23,750 nt of DNA from Acidimicrobiia bacterium. GTDB taxonomy: Bacteria; Actinomycetota; Acidimicrobiia; IMCC26256; PALSA-555. A program made the translations under genes and the position numbers. The notes under the pieces are model-generated. The model had not been told where the DNA came from. It made no database searches and saw only the letters and a program-made list of their open reading frames with translations. Within the stretch, counting starts at the first letter, position 1, and each line of letters starts with the position of its first letter. Shown here piece by piece: positions 7,894-13,306 of the stretch. The stretch is taken from contig JALHSW010000216.1 in the NCBI GenBank assembly GCA_022865365.1, forward strand, positions 1 to 23,750, in the 5' to 3' direction.

Positions 7894-8283
7894 GTGGCGA
7901 CGCGACGCGAGGCACGGGAGCGGGCACTCGAGCTGTGCTTCGAGATGGAGGCCCGGCGGCTCGATGTCGAAGATCTCCTCGCCGGGTTGCCCGTCGCGCC
8001 GGATCCCTACACCGAGAAGCTCGTACGGGGGGTCGACGCCCACCGGGAGGATCTCGACGCGCTGCTCCGGAAGTTCTCGGAGCACTGGGCCATCGAGCGG
8101 ATGCCGGCGGTCGACCGGGCACTGTTGCGCATGGGCGGGTACGAGCTGGGCTGGGAGCCGGAGCTGCCGACAGCCGTCGTGATCGACGAAGCGGTCGACC
8201 TCGCCGGTCGCTACTCCACCAAGGATTCCGGCCGCTTCGTCAACGCGCTGCTGGCGCGCATGGCCGAGGAGCTGCGTTCTTGA
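7894..8283 (+). CDS. nusB: Transcription antitermination protein NusB
   Basis: NusB pairs with NusE (ribosomal protein S10) on boxA RNA and promotes antitermination during rRNA transcription. The 129-aa, all-helical protein begins ATRREARERALELCFEME, like other NusBs (R..AR..ALQ.L). The middle has WAIERMPAVDRALLRMGGYEL, and the end DEAVDLAGRYSTKDSGRFVNAL is the family's most conserved block. The GTG start follows a CTGAGG sequence about 6 nt upstream, 18 nt after efp. The stop overlaps clpS in TTGA. Family assignment is secure. Confidence 0.96.
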   Translation: MATRREARERALELCFEMEARRLDVEDLLAGLPVAPDPYTEKLVRGVDAHREDLDALLRKFSEHWAIERMPAVDRALLRMGGYELGWEPELPTAVVIDEAVDLAGRYSTKDSGRFVNALLARMAEELRS

Positions 8284-8606
8284 CCGGCGCTCCGGTGGAG
8301 GCCCCGGTCGAGGCGCCCCTCGAGCTGCCACTCGAGGAGGGGGAGCCGGACGTCGAGGAGTCCGACGTCACGGATCGTCCCTGGATCGTGATCGTCTGGA
8401 ACGATCCGGTGAATCTCATGTCGTACGTCGTGTTCGTGCTGCAGAAGCTCTTCGGCTACTCGCGCGAGAAGGCGACGCGCCTCATGCTCCAGGTGCATCA
8501 CGAAGGCAAGGCCGCGGTCGCGGAGGGGCCGCGGGAGAAGGCCGAAGGCGACGTCGCCCGCTTGCACGGTCACGGATTGTGGGCGACGTTGGAGCACCCC
8601 TCATGA
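8280..8606 (+). CDS. clpS: ATP-dependent Clp protease adaptor ClpS
   Basis: ClpS delivers N-degron substrates to the ClpAP or ClpCP protease. The core runs from RPWIVIVWNDPVNLMSY through VVFVLQKLFGYSREKAT and LMLQVHHEGKAAV to HGHGLWATLE. The Asn-Asp of WNDP and the His of QVHHEG correspond to the residues that hold the substrate's N-terminal amine. About 37 N-terminal residues are acidic and Pro-rich (repeated VEAP) and probably disordered, as in other adaptors. I prefer the TTG at 8280, which makes a TTGA overlap with nusB (108 aa); the GTG at 8295 is an alternative. The start is less certain than the identity. Confidence 0.92.
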   Translation: MTGAPVEAPVEAPLELPLEEGEPDVEESDVTDRPWIVIVWNDPVNLMSYVVFVLQKLFGYSREKATRLMLQVHHEGKAAVAEGPREKAEGDVARLHGHGLWATLEHPS

Positions 8607-8635
8607 AGCCAGAGCCGATGAGCCAGAGCCGATGA
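8603..8635 (+). CDS. 10-codon mini-ORF bridging clpS and DUF2017
   Basis: The ATG at 8603 overlaps the clpS stop (ATGA). It reads ten codons, MKPEPMSQSR, then stops at TGA 8633-8635, which overlaps the ATG of the DUF2017 gene at 8632 (again ATGA). It is created by a 14-bp tandem duplication. It may serve only to hand ribosomes on; whether the peptide is made or matters is unknown. Confidence 0.4.
   Translation: MKPEPMSQSR
8607..8634 (+). repeat. 14-bp perfect tandem duplication at the DUF2017 start
   Basis: AGCCAGAGCCGATG occurs at 8607-8620 and again at 8621-8634, followed by a further AGCC. Because 14 is not a multiple of three, the second copy shifts the frame of the first ATG relative to the downstream gene. 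Confidence 0.95.
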
Positions 8636-9144
8636 GCCGGCGCTTCGTGCGCAAGGGCGATGTCGTGCGCGTCACCCTCTCCGAACCCGAGCGCGAGCTC
8701 CTCCGTGAGCTGCCCGAGCAGCTGCGGGGCCTCTACTCGTCCGACGACCCGGACGATGCGGTGACGGCGCGACTGTTCCCGCGCGCCTATCTCGATCCGA
8801 CCGAAGAAACCGCAGAGCGTGAGTGGGAGTCGCTCGTCCGCCCCGAGATCCTGCGCGAGAAGCTCGCGGCACTGGAGCTGGTCGTGGTGGCGTTGGATGC
8901 TGCGTCTCCCGGTCGGCGAGGTCGGTTGGTGGTCGACCTCGGTGAAGACGACGTCGCCGCGTTCCTCGGGGTGCTCAACGACGCTCGGCTCGCGCTCGGG
9001 ACGACAATCGGGGTCACCGACGACCTCGACCTGTCGGTGCTCGATCCGAGCGATCCGGAGAGCGCCGCGTACGCCGCGTACGGATGGTTGACGTATCTCC
9101 AGGGAGAGCTGGTCGAGACGTTGCTCGGAAAGATGCCCGGCTAA
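8632..9144 (+). CDS. DUF2017 family protein, ClpS neighbour
   Basis: This 170-aa protein of unknown function matches the DUF2017 family as I recall it, which in actinobacteria regularly follows clpS. It is soluble and acidic, with no signal peptide or membrane helix. An N-terminal basic strand-like piece (RRFVRKGDVVRVTLSEPER) leads into a helical region with RELPEQLRGL, ARLFPRAYLD and WESLVRPEILREKL. The C-terminal half has VVDLGEDDVAAFLGVLNDARLALGT, and ends AAYGWLTYLQGELVETLL. The position suggests a role with ClpS or Clp proteolysis, but this is guilt by association only. The ATG at 8632 is the only ATG in this frame near the clpS stop. Confidence 0.82.
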   Translation: MSRRFVRKGDVVRVTLSEPERELLRELPEQLRGLYSSDDPDDAVTARLFPRAYLDPTEETAEREWESLVRPEILREKLAALELVVVALDAASPGRRGRLVVDLGEDDVAAFLGVLNDARLALGTTIGVTDDLDLSVLDPSDPESAAYAAYGWLTYLQGELVETLLGKMPG

Positions 9145-9152
9145 GGTCGAGC

Positions 9153-9166
9153 CCGGTCGAAACCGG
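9153..9166 (+). terminator. Possible hairpin terminator after DUF2017
   Basis: CCGGT-CGAA-ACCGG forms a 5-bp stem with a tetraloop starting 8 nt after the stop. CCTT at 9167-9170 could also pair with AAGG at 9143-9146 across a bulge. There is no U-tract, so intrinsic termination is uncertain. The position fits a boundary before the SDR gene, which has its own ribosome-binding site. Confidence 0.25.
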
Positions 9167-9206
9167 CCTTGGGCGACATCTCGCCGGCACCCGGCGACAG
9201 GAAGCA

Positions 9207-9210
9207 GGAG
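9207..9210 (+). promoter_or_regulatory. Ribosome-binding site supporting the TTG start of the SDR gene
   Basis: GGAG lies 8 nt before the TTG at 9219, within a purine-rich stretch (9201-9218). It decides the start. The same frame is open further upstream into the DUF2017 gene, but that extension has no family resemblance. Confidence 0.6.
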
Positions 9211-9218
9211 CAGAAGAG

Positions 9219-10115
9219 TTGGCATACCTCGACGGCAAGACGATCGCGATCACGGGCGCCGGCCGCGGCATCGGCCGCGCGGTGGCGTTGGCGTGTGCCG
9301 AAGCCGGCGCCAACGTGGTCGTGAACGACTTCGGCGTGAGCATCGACGGGAACGATCCGAGCAGCGAGATCGCCGATGAGGTGGTCGCCGAGATCAAGGC
9401 CGCCGGCGGCAACGCGGTCGCGGTGGCCGACACCGTCACGACGATGGAGGGCGGCGAGCGCATCGTGCAGACGGCCGTCGACACCTTCGGTTCGATCGAC
9501 GGGGTGGTGTGCGTCGCCGGGATCCTCCGTGAGCGGATGCTCTTCAACATGAGCGAGGAGGAGTGGGACCCGGTCATCGAGACCCACCTCAAGGGCACCT
9601 TCACCGTGTTCCGCGCCGCTGCGCCCAGGATGCGTGCCCAGAAGTCGGGCACGATGATCGGCTTCACGTCCGGTGCGTTCGCCGGCAGCGTCGCCCAGGC
9701 CAACTACAGCGCAGCAAAGGGCGGCATCGTGTCGCTGACCCGTAGCGCCGCCGTCGGCATGCACAAGTACGGCGTGACCGCGAACGTGATCGCGCCCGTG
9801 GCGAAGAGCCGCATGTCGGGCAACGTGCCGTTCGGCATCGAGATGGGTGAGCCCGAGGACGTGGCGCCGATGGTGGTGTTCCTCCTCGGCGACGCAGCCC
9901 GTAACGTGACCGGGCAGGTGTACACGGCCAACGGCGGCAAGATCGCTGTCTGGAACCAGCCGGTCGAGGTGCGCGAGATGACGAAGGACGGCCGCTGGAC
10001 TCCCGAGGAGATCGCCGAGCGCTTCGACGAGGTCGGCCAGGAGCGGATGGGCATGCTCGATCGGCTCGAGGCGATGGCCCAGGCTGCCGCGAGCGGCGAC
10101 AAGCCGAACGAGTAG
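9219..10115 (+). CDS. Short-chain dehydrogenase/reductase (SDR), substrate unknown
   Basis: This 298-aa classical SDR is a cytosolic NAD(P)-dependent alcohol or ketone oxidoreductase. The cofactor loop is TGAGRGIGRAVAL near the N-terminus, followed by VVVNDFGVS; an Asp at the end of strand 2 usually favours NAD(H). CVAGILRERMLFNMSEEEWD replaces the more usual NNAG form. The active site is YSAAKGG (Tyr and Lys), preceded by FTSGAFAGSVAQAN with a Thr-Ser pair 13 and 12 residues before the Tyr. After the Rossmann core is a charged tail of about 45 residues (EMTKDGRWTPEEIAERFDEV onward) not found in FabG. The sequence resembles beta-oxidation or hydroxyacyl-type SDRs such as MFE-2 domains more than fatty-acid-synthesis FabG, but I cannot name a substrate. 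TTG is chosen from the GGAG site. Confidence 0.88.
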   Translation: MAYLDGKTIAITGAGRGIGRAVALACAEAGANVVVNDFGVSIDGNDPSSEIADEVVAEIKAAGGNAVAVADTVTTMEGGERIVQTAVDTFGSIDGVVCVAGILRERMLFNMSEEEWDPVIETHLKGTFTVFRAAAPRMRAQKSGTMIGFTSGAFAGSVAQANYSAAKGGIVSLTRSAAVGMHKYGVTANVIAPVAKSRMSGNVPFGIEMGEPEDVAPMVVFLLGDAARNVTGQVYTANGGKIAVWNQPVEVREMTKDGRWTPEEIAERFDEVGQERMGMLDRLEAMAQAAASGDKPNE

Positions 10116-10167
10116 CCGGCGCTCGGCCGGCGCTCACCGGCGAGTCGCTGAGGCACGTCGGCAGATT

Positions 10168-10181
10168 GTCGGCCGGCCGAC
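10168..10181. other. Perfect 14-bp palindrome, possible terminator or protein site
   Basis: GTCGGCCGGCCGAC is perfectly self-complementary. An alternative 7-bp stem pairs CGTCGGC (10156-10162) with GCCGACG (10176-10182). It could end the SDR transcript as RNA, but no U-tract follows. Confidence 0.35.
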
Positions 10182-10189
10182 GTCCAACT

Positions 10190-10211
10190 CCATGTCTCCA
10201 CGATGACATGG
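10190..10211. promoter_or_regulatory. 7-bp inverted repeat, operator candidate
   Basis: CCATGTC and GACATGG form a perfect inverted repeat separated by 8 nt. It lies about 100 nt upstream of the pyr -10 box. It could be a regulator site or an RNA hairpin; nothing in the sequence names the binding protein. Confidence 0.3.
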
Positions 10212-10304
10212 GGGTATGACAACGTCGTCGCCTACGCCGGGAGAAATGCCGTCGGCTTGGCACCGCTGCGGCGGATCGCCGCCTCCGATCGCGCACCGGA
10301 GCGA

Positions 10305-10329
10305 TGAGTCGCGTGCTATACATGACTCA
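10305..10329. promoter_or_regulatory. Inverted repeat bracketing the pyr -10 box (operator candidate)
   Basis: TGAGTC (10305-10310) and GACTCA (10324-10329) are perfect inverted half-sites with a 13-nt spacer. Half-site centres are 19 bp apart, close to two helical turns. The extended -10 element sits inside the spacer, so a dimeric protein bound here would block RNA polymerase. No cognate regulator is encoded nearby. Confidence 0.35.
10314..10322 (+). promoter_or_regulatory. Extended -10 promoter of the pyr operon
   Basis: TGCTATACA is TGn plus TATACA, five of six matches to TATAAT. The predicted +1 is about A10329, giving a leader of roughly 47 nt before the pyrR ATG and beginning just ahead of the PyrR-loop hairpin. 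No good -35 is present, as is common with an extended -10. Confidence 0.5.
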
Positions 10330-10337
10330 GCCGTGAA

Positions 10338-10357
10338 GGGTGTCCTGCGAGGCGCCT
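10338..10357 (+). promoter_or_regulatory. PyrR-binding RNA hairpin in the pyr leader
   Basis: Bases 10342-10353 read GUCCUGCGAGGC as RNA, matching the conserved core RUCCNGNGAGGY of PyrR-binding loops at every position. The strand folds into a 7-bp stem (10338-10344 with 10351-10357, including G-U pairs) capped by the hexaloop CUGCGA, the CNGNGA form that PyrR recognises. A GAGG ribosome-binding site (10366-10369) begins 9 nt downstream. PyrR bound with UMP would therefore sit next to the initiation region of its own mRNA, consistent with the translational repression described for mycobacterial pyr genes. No terminator hairpin follows, so classical Bacillus-type attenuation is unlikely. Confidence 0.7.
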
Positions 10358-10365
10358 ACGGAACC

Positions 10366-10369
10366 GAGG
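10366..10369 (+). promoter_or_regulatory. Ribosome-binding site that decides the pyrR start
   Basis: GAGG ends 6 nt before the ATG at 10376, better spacing than for the in-frame ATG at 10370 or the GTG at 10340, which lies inside the leader hairpin. Confidence 0.6.
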
Positions 10370-10375
10370 ATGCGC

Positions 10376-11032
10376 ATGGCCGACGCACCGCGCGCCGGAC
10401 AACCGAACGAGGCTGCGGCCGCCCCCGACAACTCGGGTGGCGGCCGTTTCGTGTTCCGGGCCGATGTGCTCGACGCGGATGATCTCCGCCGTGCCCACAC
10501 CCGCATCGCCCACGAGATCGTGGAGCGGAACCACGGGGCGGACCGGCTCGTCCTGATCGGCCTCTACACCCGGGGGACCGCGATCGCCGGTCGGCTGGCG
10601 GATGCGATCGAGTCCTTCGAGGGCGTTGGCGTCCCGGTCGGTGCTCTCGACGTCGCGTTCTACCGGGACGACATCGCGCTGCGACCGGTTCAGCCGCTCG
10701 GGCCGACCGAGGTGCCGGTCGACGTGACCGGGCGAGTGGTCGTGTTGGTCGACGACGTGCTCTTCACCGGGCGCACGGCGCGCGCGGCTCTCGACGCGTT
10801 GACCGAGCTCGGTCGTCCCACGGCCGTGCAGCTGGCGGTGCTCGTCGACCGTGGGCACCGGGAGCTGCCGATTCGTGCCGACTTCGTTGGGAAGAACCTC
10901 CCGACCAAGCGAGCCGAGGACGTGCGCGTGCACATGGCCGAGGTCGACGGCGGGGTCGATGGCATCGAGCTCTGGGGCCCGCCCGACGGCGCCGAGGAAG
11001 AAGGGTCGCGAGACGGGGAGGTGGCTGGGTGA
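10376..11032 (+). CDS. pyrR: Pyrimidine operon regulator / uracil phosphoribosyltransferase PyrR
   Basis: PyrR is an RNA-binding repressor of pyrimidine genes that senses UMP and UTP against PRPP, and in many species has side uracil phosphoribosyltransferase activity. The type I PRTase fold is clear: LIGLYTRGTAIAGRLADAIE, the PRPP loop VVVLVDDVLFTGRTARAALDAL, and DRGHRELPIRADFVGKNLPT. At 218 aa it exceeds the usual 180-190. The extra residues are an Ala/Pro/Gly-rich N-terminus of about 20 residues and an acidic Gly-rich C-terminus of about 18, both probably disordered. It is first in the pyr operon and follows a leader hairpin matching its own target. Its stop overlaps pyrB in GTGA. Confidence 0.94.
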   Translation: MADAPRAGQPNEAAAAPDNSGGGRFVFRADVLDADDLRRAHTRIAHEIVERNHGADRLVLIGLYTRGTAIAGRLADAIESFEGVGVPVGALDVAFYRDDIALRPVQPLGPTEVPVDVTGRVVVLVDDVLFTGRTARAALDALTELGRPTAVQLAVLVDRGHRELPIRADFVGKNLPTKRAEDVRVHMAEVDGGVDGIELWGPPDGAEEEGSRDGEVAG

Positions 11033-12027
11033 AGCACCTTCTGTCGATCGACGATCTCGGGCGCGACGGGATCGAAGACGTGTGTGACCTCGCGGAGTCG
11101 TTCCTCGAGGTGACCCAGCGTGAGATCCCGAAGGTTCCGGCACTGCGCGGCAAGACCGTGGCGTCGGTCTTCTACGAAGATTCCACCCGCACCCGACTGT
11201 CATTCGAGACCGCGGCCAAGCGGCTCTCAGCCGACACGATGACGTTCAGCGTGAGCACGTCCTCTGTGAAGAAGGGCGAGTCGCTGCGCGACACGGTGCA
11301 GACGATCGAGGCGATGGGCGTTGACGCGATGGTGGTGCGCCACCCCTCGGCGGGGGCGCCCCACCGGGTCGCGTCCTGGGTCGATGCGGCCGTGGTGAAC
11401 GCAGGGGACGGACGCCACGAGCACCCCACCCAGGCGCTGCTCGACGTGTTCACGATCCGTCGCCACCGCGGCCCAGACCTCGACGGTGCGCGCGTCGCCA
11501 TCGTCGGCGACGTCCGCCGCTCGCGTGTCGCCCGGAGTGACGCGTTGGCCCTCGCCGCGCTCGGGGCCGAGGTCACGCTCGTCGGTCCTCCGACCATGCT
11601 CCCCGAATCGCTCGCGGGCTGGGCGGCCACCGCCGCGTCCGACCTCGACGAGGTGCTCGAGGGCCTCGACGTGATCTACCTGCTGCGGATCCAGCACGAA
11701 CGTCGCGACGCGGCGTACTTCCCATCGCTGCGCGAGTACACGACTCGCTACGGGCTCACGGTCGAACGAGCGGCGCGACTCGCGCCCGAAACTCTCGTGA
11801 TGCACCCGGGACCGATGAACCGTGGGGTGGAGATTGCCCCCGAGGTTGCGGAGGGGCCCTGCTCGGTCATCACCGAGCAGGTGGCCAACGGTGTTGCGAT
11901 CCGCATGGCAGTCCTCTATTCGATCCTGGGCTCGGGGACGCTCATGTCCGGGGCAGGCGGCTCCGGGATCGGCGGTCCGGGGACCGGCGGCTCGGAAGGC
12001 CTGGAGACGGGAGCCCCGGATGTCTGA
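11029..12027 (+). CDS. pyrB: Aspartate carbamoyltransferase catalytic subunit, PyrB
   Basis: PyrB joins carbamoyl phosphate and aspartate to form carbamoyl aspartate, the committed step of pyrimidine synthesis. The carbamoyl-phosphate loop is YEDSTRTRLSFE (Ser52-Thr-Arg-Thr-Arg), followed by the 80s loop VKKGESLRDT, then GDGRHEHPTQALLD in the hinge, VGDVRRSRVARS and HPGPMNRGVEI. The normal enzyme ends near ILGSG at about residue 304. Here a tail of about 30 residues, Gly/Ser-rich, is added and is encoded by imperfect GGCGG-type repeats. No pyrI regulatory gene is present. The GTG start overlaps the pyrR stop, and the 3' end overlaps pyrC by 8 nt. Confidence 0.96.
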   Translation: MKHLLSIDDLGRDGIEDVCDLAESFLEVTQREIPKVPALRGKTVASVFYEDSTRTRLSFETAAKRLSADTMTFSVSTSSVKKGESLRDTVQTIEAMGVDAMVVRHPSAGAPHRVASWVDAAVVNAGDGRHEHPTQALLDVFTIRRHRGPDLDGARVAIVGDVRRSRVARSDALALAALGAEVTLVGPPTMLPESLAGWAATAASDLDEVLEGLDVIYLLRIQHERRDAAYFPSLREYTTRYGLTVERAARLAPETLVMHPGPMNRGVEIAPEVAEGPCSVITEQVANGVAIRMAVLYSILGSGTLMSGAGGSGIGGPGTGGSEGLETGAPDV

Positions 12028-13306
12028 CTCGCTGGTCATCAAGGGTGGGCGCGTCATCGACGCGACAGGGACGCGCGACGCCGACGTGCTCGTCGAGGGG
12101 GGCCACGTCACCGAGATCGGCACTGGCCTGCGCGGCGACCGGGCACTCGATGCCTCCGACGCGATCGTCGCTCCCGGGCTCGTCGACCTTCATGTGCACC
12201 TGCGCGAGCCCGGCGGAGAGGAGGCCGAGACGATCGAGACCGGCGCGCGAGCCGCTGCGCTCGGTGGCTTCACCGCGATCGTCGCCATGCCGAACACGGA
12301 GCCGCCCCAGGACGATCCGGCGGTCGTGAGCTCGGTGCTCGGGAAGGGTGCGACGTCGCTGTGCGACGTGCACGCCGCGGGCGCGATCACGATCGGGCGT
12401 GCCGGTGCTGCCCTGGCGCCGATGGGAGAGCTCCACGCGCTCGGTGTGCGCATCTTCACCGACGACGGTGCGTGTCTCGCGAGTGCGGGCATGATGCGTG
12501 CCGCGCTCGAGTACGCCCGGTCGCTCCCGGGCGCGGTGATCGCCCAGCACGCCGAGGACGAGACGCTCGCGACCGGCCACATGCACGAGGGGGAGTGGTC
12601 GAGCAGGCTCGGCATCCCGGGTCGGCCCGCGGCCGCCGAGGAGCTCGTCGTCGCGCGTGACTGCATGCTCGCCGAGCTCACCGGTACTCCGGTGCACTTC
12701 CTCCACCTCTCCACCGCCGGCGCGATCGACCTCGTACGGGCGGCGAAGGCCCGCGGCATACGCGTCACTGCCGAAGCTGCGCCGCATCACTTCACGCTCA
12801 CCGACGCTGCCTGCCAATCGTTCGACCCGTGCTTCAAGGTCAACCCGCCGCTGCGCACCGCCGCCGACGTGGCGGCCGTCAAGGCCGGGCTGGCCGACGG
12901 CACGATCGACGCGATCGCGACCGACCACGCGCCACACCCCACCGAGGCGAAGGAGCGGACGTTCGAAGAGGCGCCGCCGGGGATGCTCGGGGTGGAGACG
13001 GCGCTCGCGTTGGCGATCACCGAGCTCGTCGAACCCGGTGTCCTGCCGATCGCGGACGCGCTTGCGCGCCTTTCGTGGGGTCCGGCTGCGATCGCCGGCC
13101 TCACCGATCATGGTGGGCCGATCGCGCTCGACGCGGTCGCGAACCTCTGCGTGATCGATCCGTTGCTCGAATGGACCGTGGACGCGACGAAGCTCGCGAG
13201 TCGGGCGCACAACACCCCGTACGACGGTCGGCGACTCACCGGCCGGGTTCGACACACCGTCCTTCGCGGTGAGCCCGTGGTCACCGACGGGGAGGCCCGA
13301 CGATGA
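12020..13306 (+). CDS. pyrC: Dihydroorotase, PyrC (class I, amidohydrolase)
   Basis: PyrC reversibly cyclises carbamoyl aspartate to dihydroorotate at a zinc centre. The 428-aa class I protein carries HVHLREPGGEEAET (His58 and His60 bind metal), AMPNTEPP, FTDDGACLAS, the zinc-binding histidines in IAQHAEDE and FLHLSTAGAIDL, EAAPHHFTLTD, and the catalytic Asp in ATDHAPHP, followed by FEEAPPGMLGVETALALAI. Class I enzymes often associate with PyrB, and here the genes overlap by 8 nt, which fits. The ATG at 12020 gives MSDSLVIKGGRVID, the expected first strand. The stop overlaps carA in ATGA. Confidence 0.95.
   Translation: MSDSLVIKGGRVIDATGTRDADVLVEGGHVTEIGTGLRGDRALDASDAIVAPGLVDLHVHLREPGGEEAETIETGARAAALGGFTAIVAMPNTEPPQDDPAVVSSVLGKGATSLCDVHAAGAITIGRAGAALAPMGELHALGVRIFTDDGACLASAGMMRAALEYARSLPGAVIAQHAEDETLATGHMHEGEWSSRLGIPGRPAAAEELVVARDCMLAELTGTPVHFLHLSTAGAIDLVRAAKARGIRVTAEAAPHHFTLTDAACQSFDPCFKVNPPLRTAADVAAVKAGLADGTIDAIATDHAPHPTEAKERTFEEAPPGMLGVETALALAITELVEPGVLPIADALARLSWGPAAIAGLTDHGGPIALDAVANLCVIDPLLEWTVDATKLASRAHNTPYDGRRLTGRVRHTVLRGEPVVTDGEARR

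Larger units (their letters stand above)
10116..10375 (+). other. Intergenic region between the SDR gene and pyrR
   Basis: This is the only large non-coding gap in the window. In order it holds a duplicated GCCGGCGCTC (10115-10124, 10126-10135), a GCCGG/CCGGC hairpin (10126-10141), the palindrome at 10168-10181, the inverted repeat at 10190-10211, a GCGGCG-GAT-CGCCGC hairpin (10268-10282), the pyr promoter and operator-like repeat (10305-10329), and the PyrR loop. I see no credible gene in it. Confidence 0.8.

Noticed and set aside
9084..9218. Longer N-terminus for the SDR protein starting inside the DUF2017 gene
   Set aside because: The extra residues do not resemble any SDR, and a GGAG site supports the TTG at 9219.
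10216..10482. 88-codon open frame across the pyr leader
   Set aside because: It crosses the predicted promoter and the pyrR start in another frame; the translation is Arg-rich and unlike a leader peptide.
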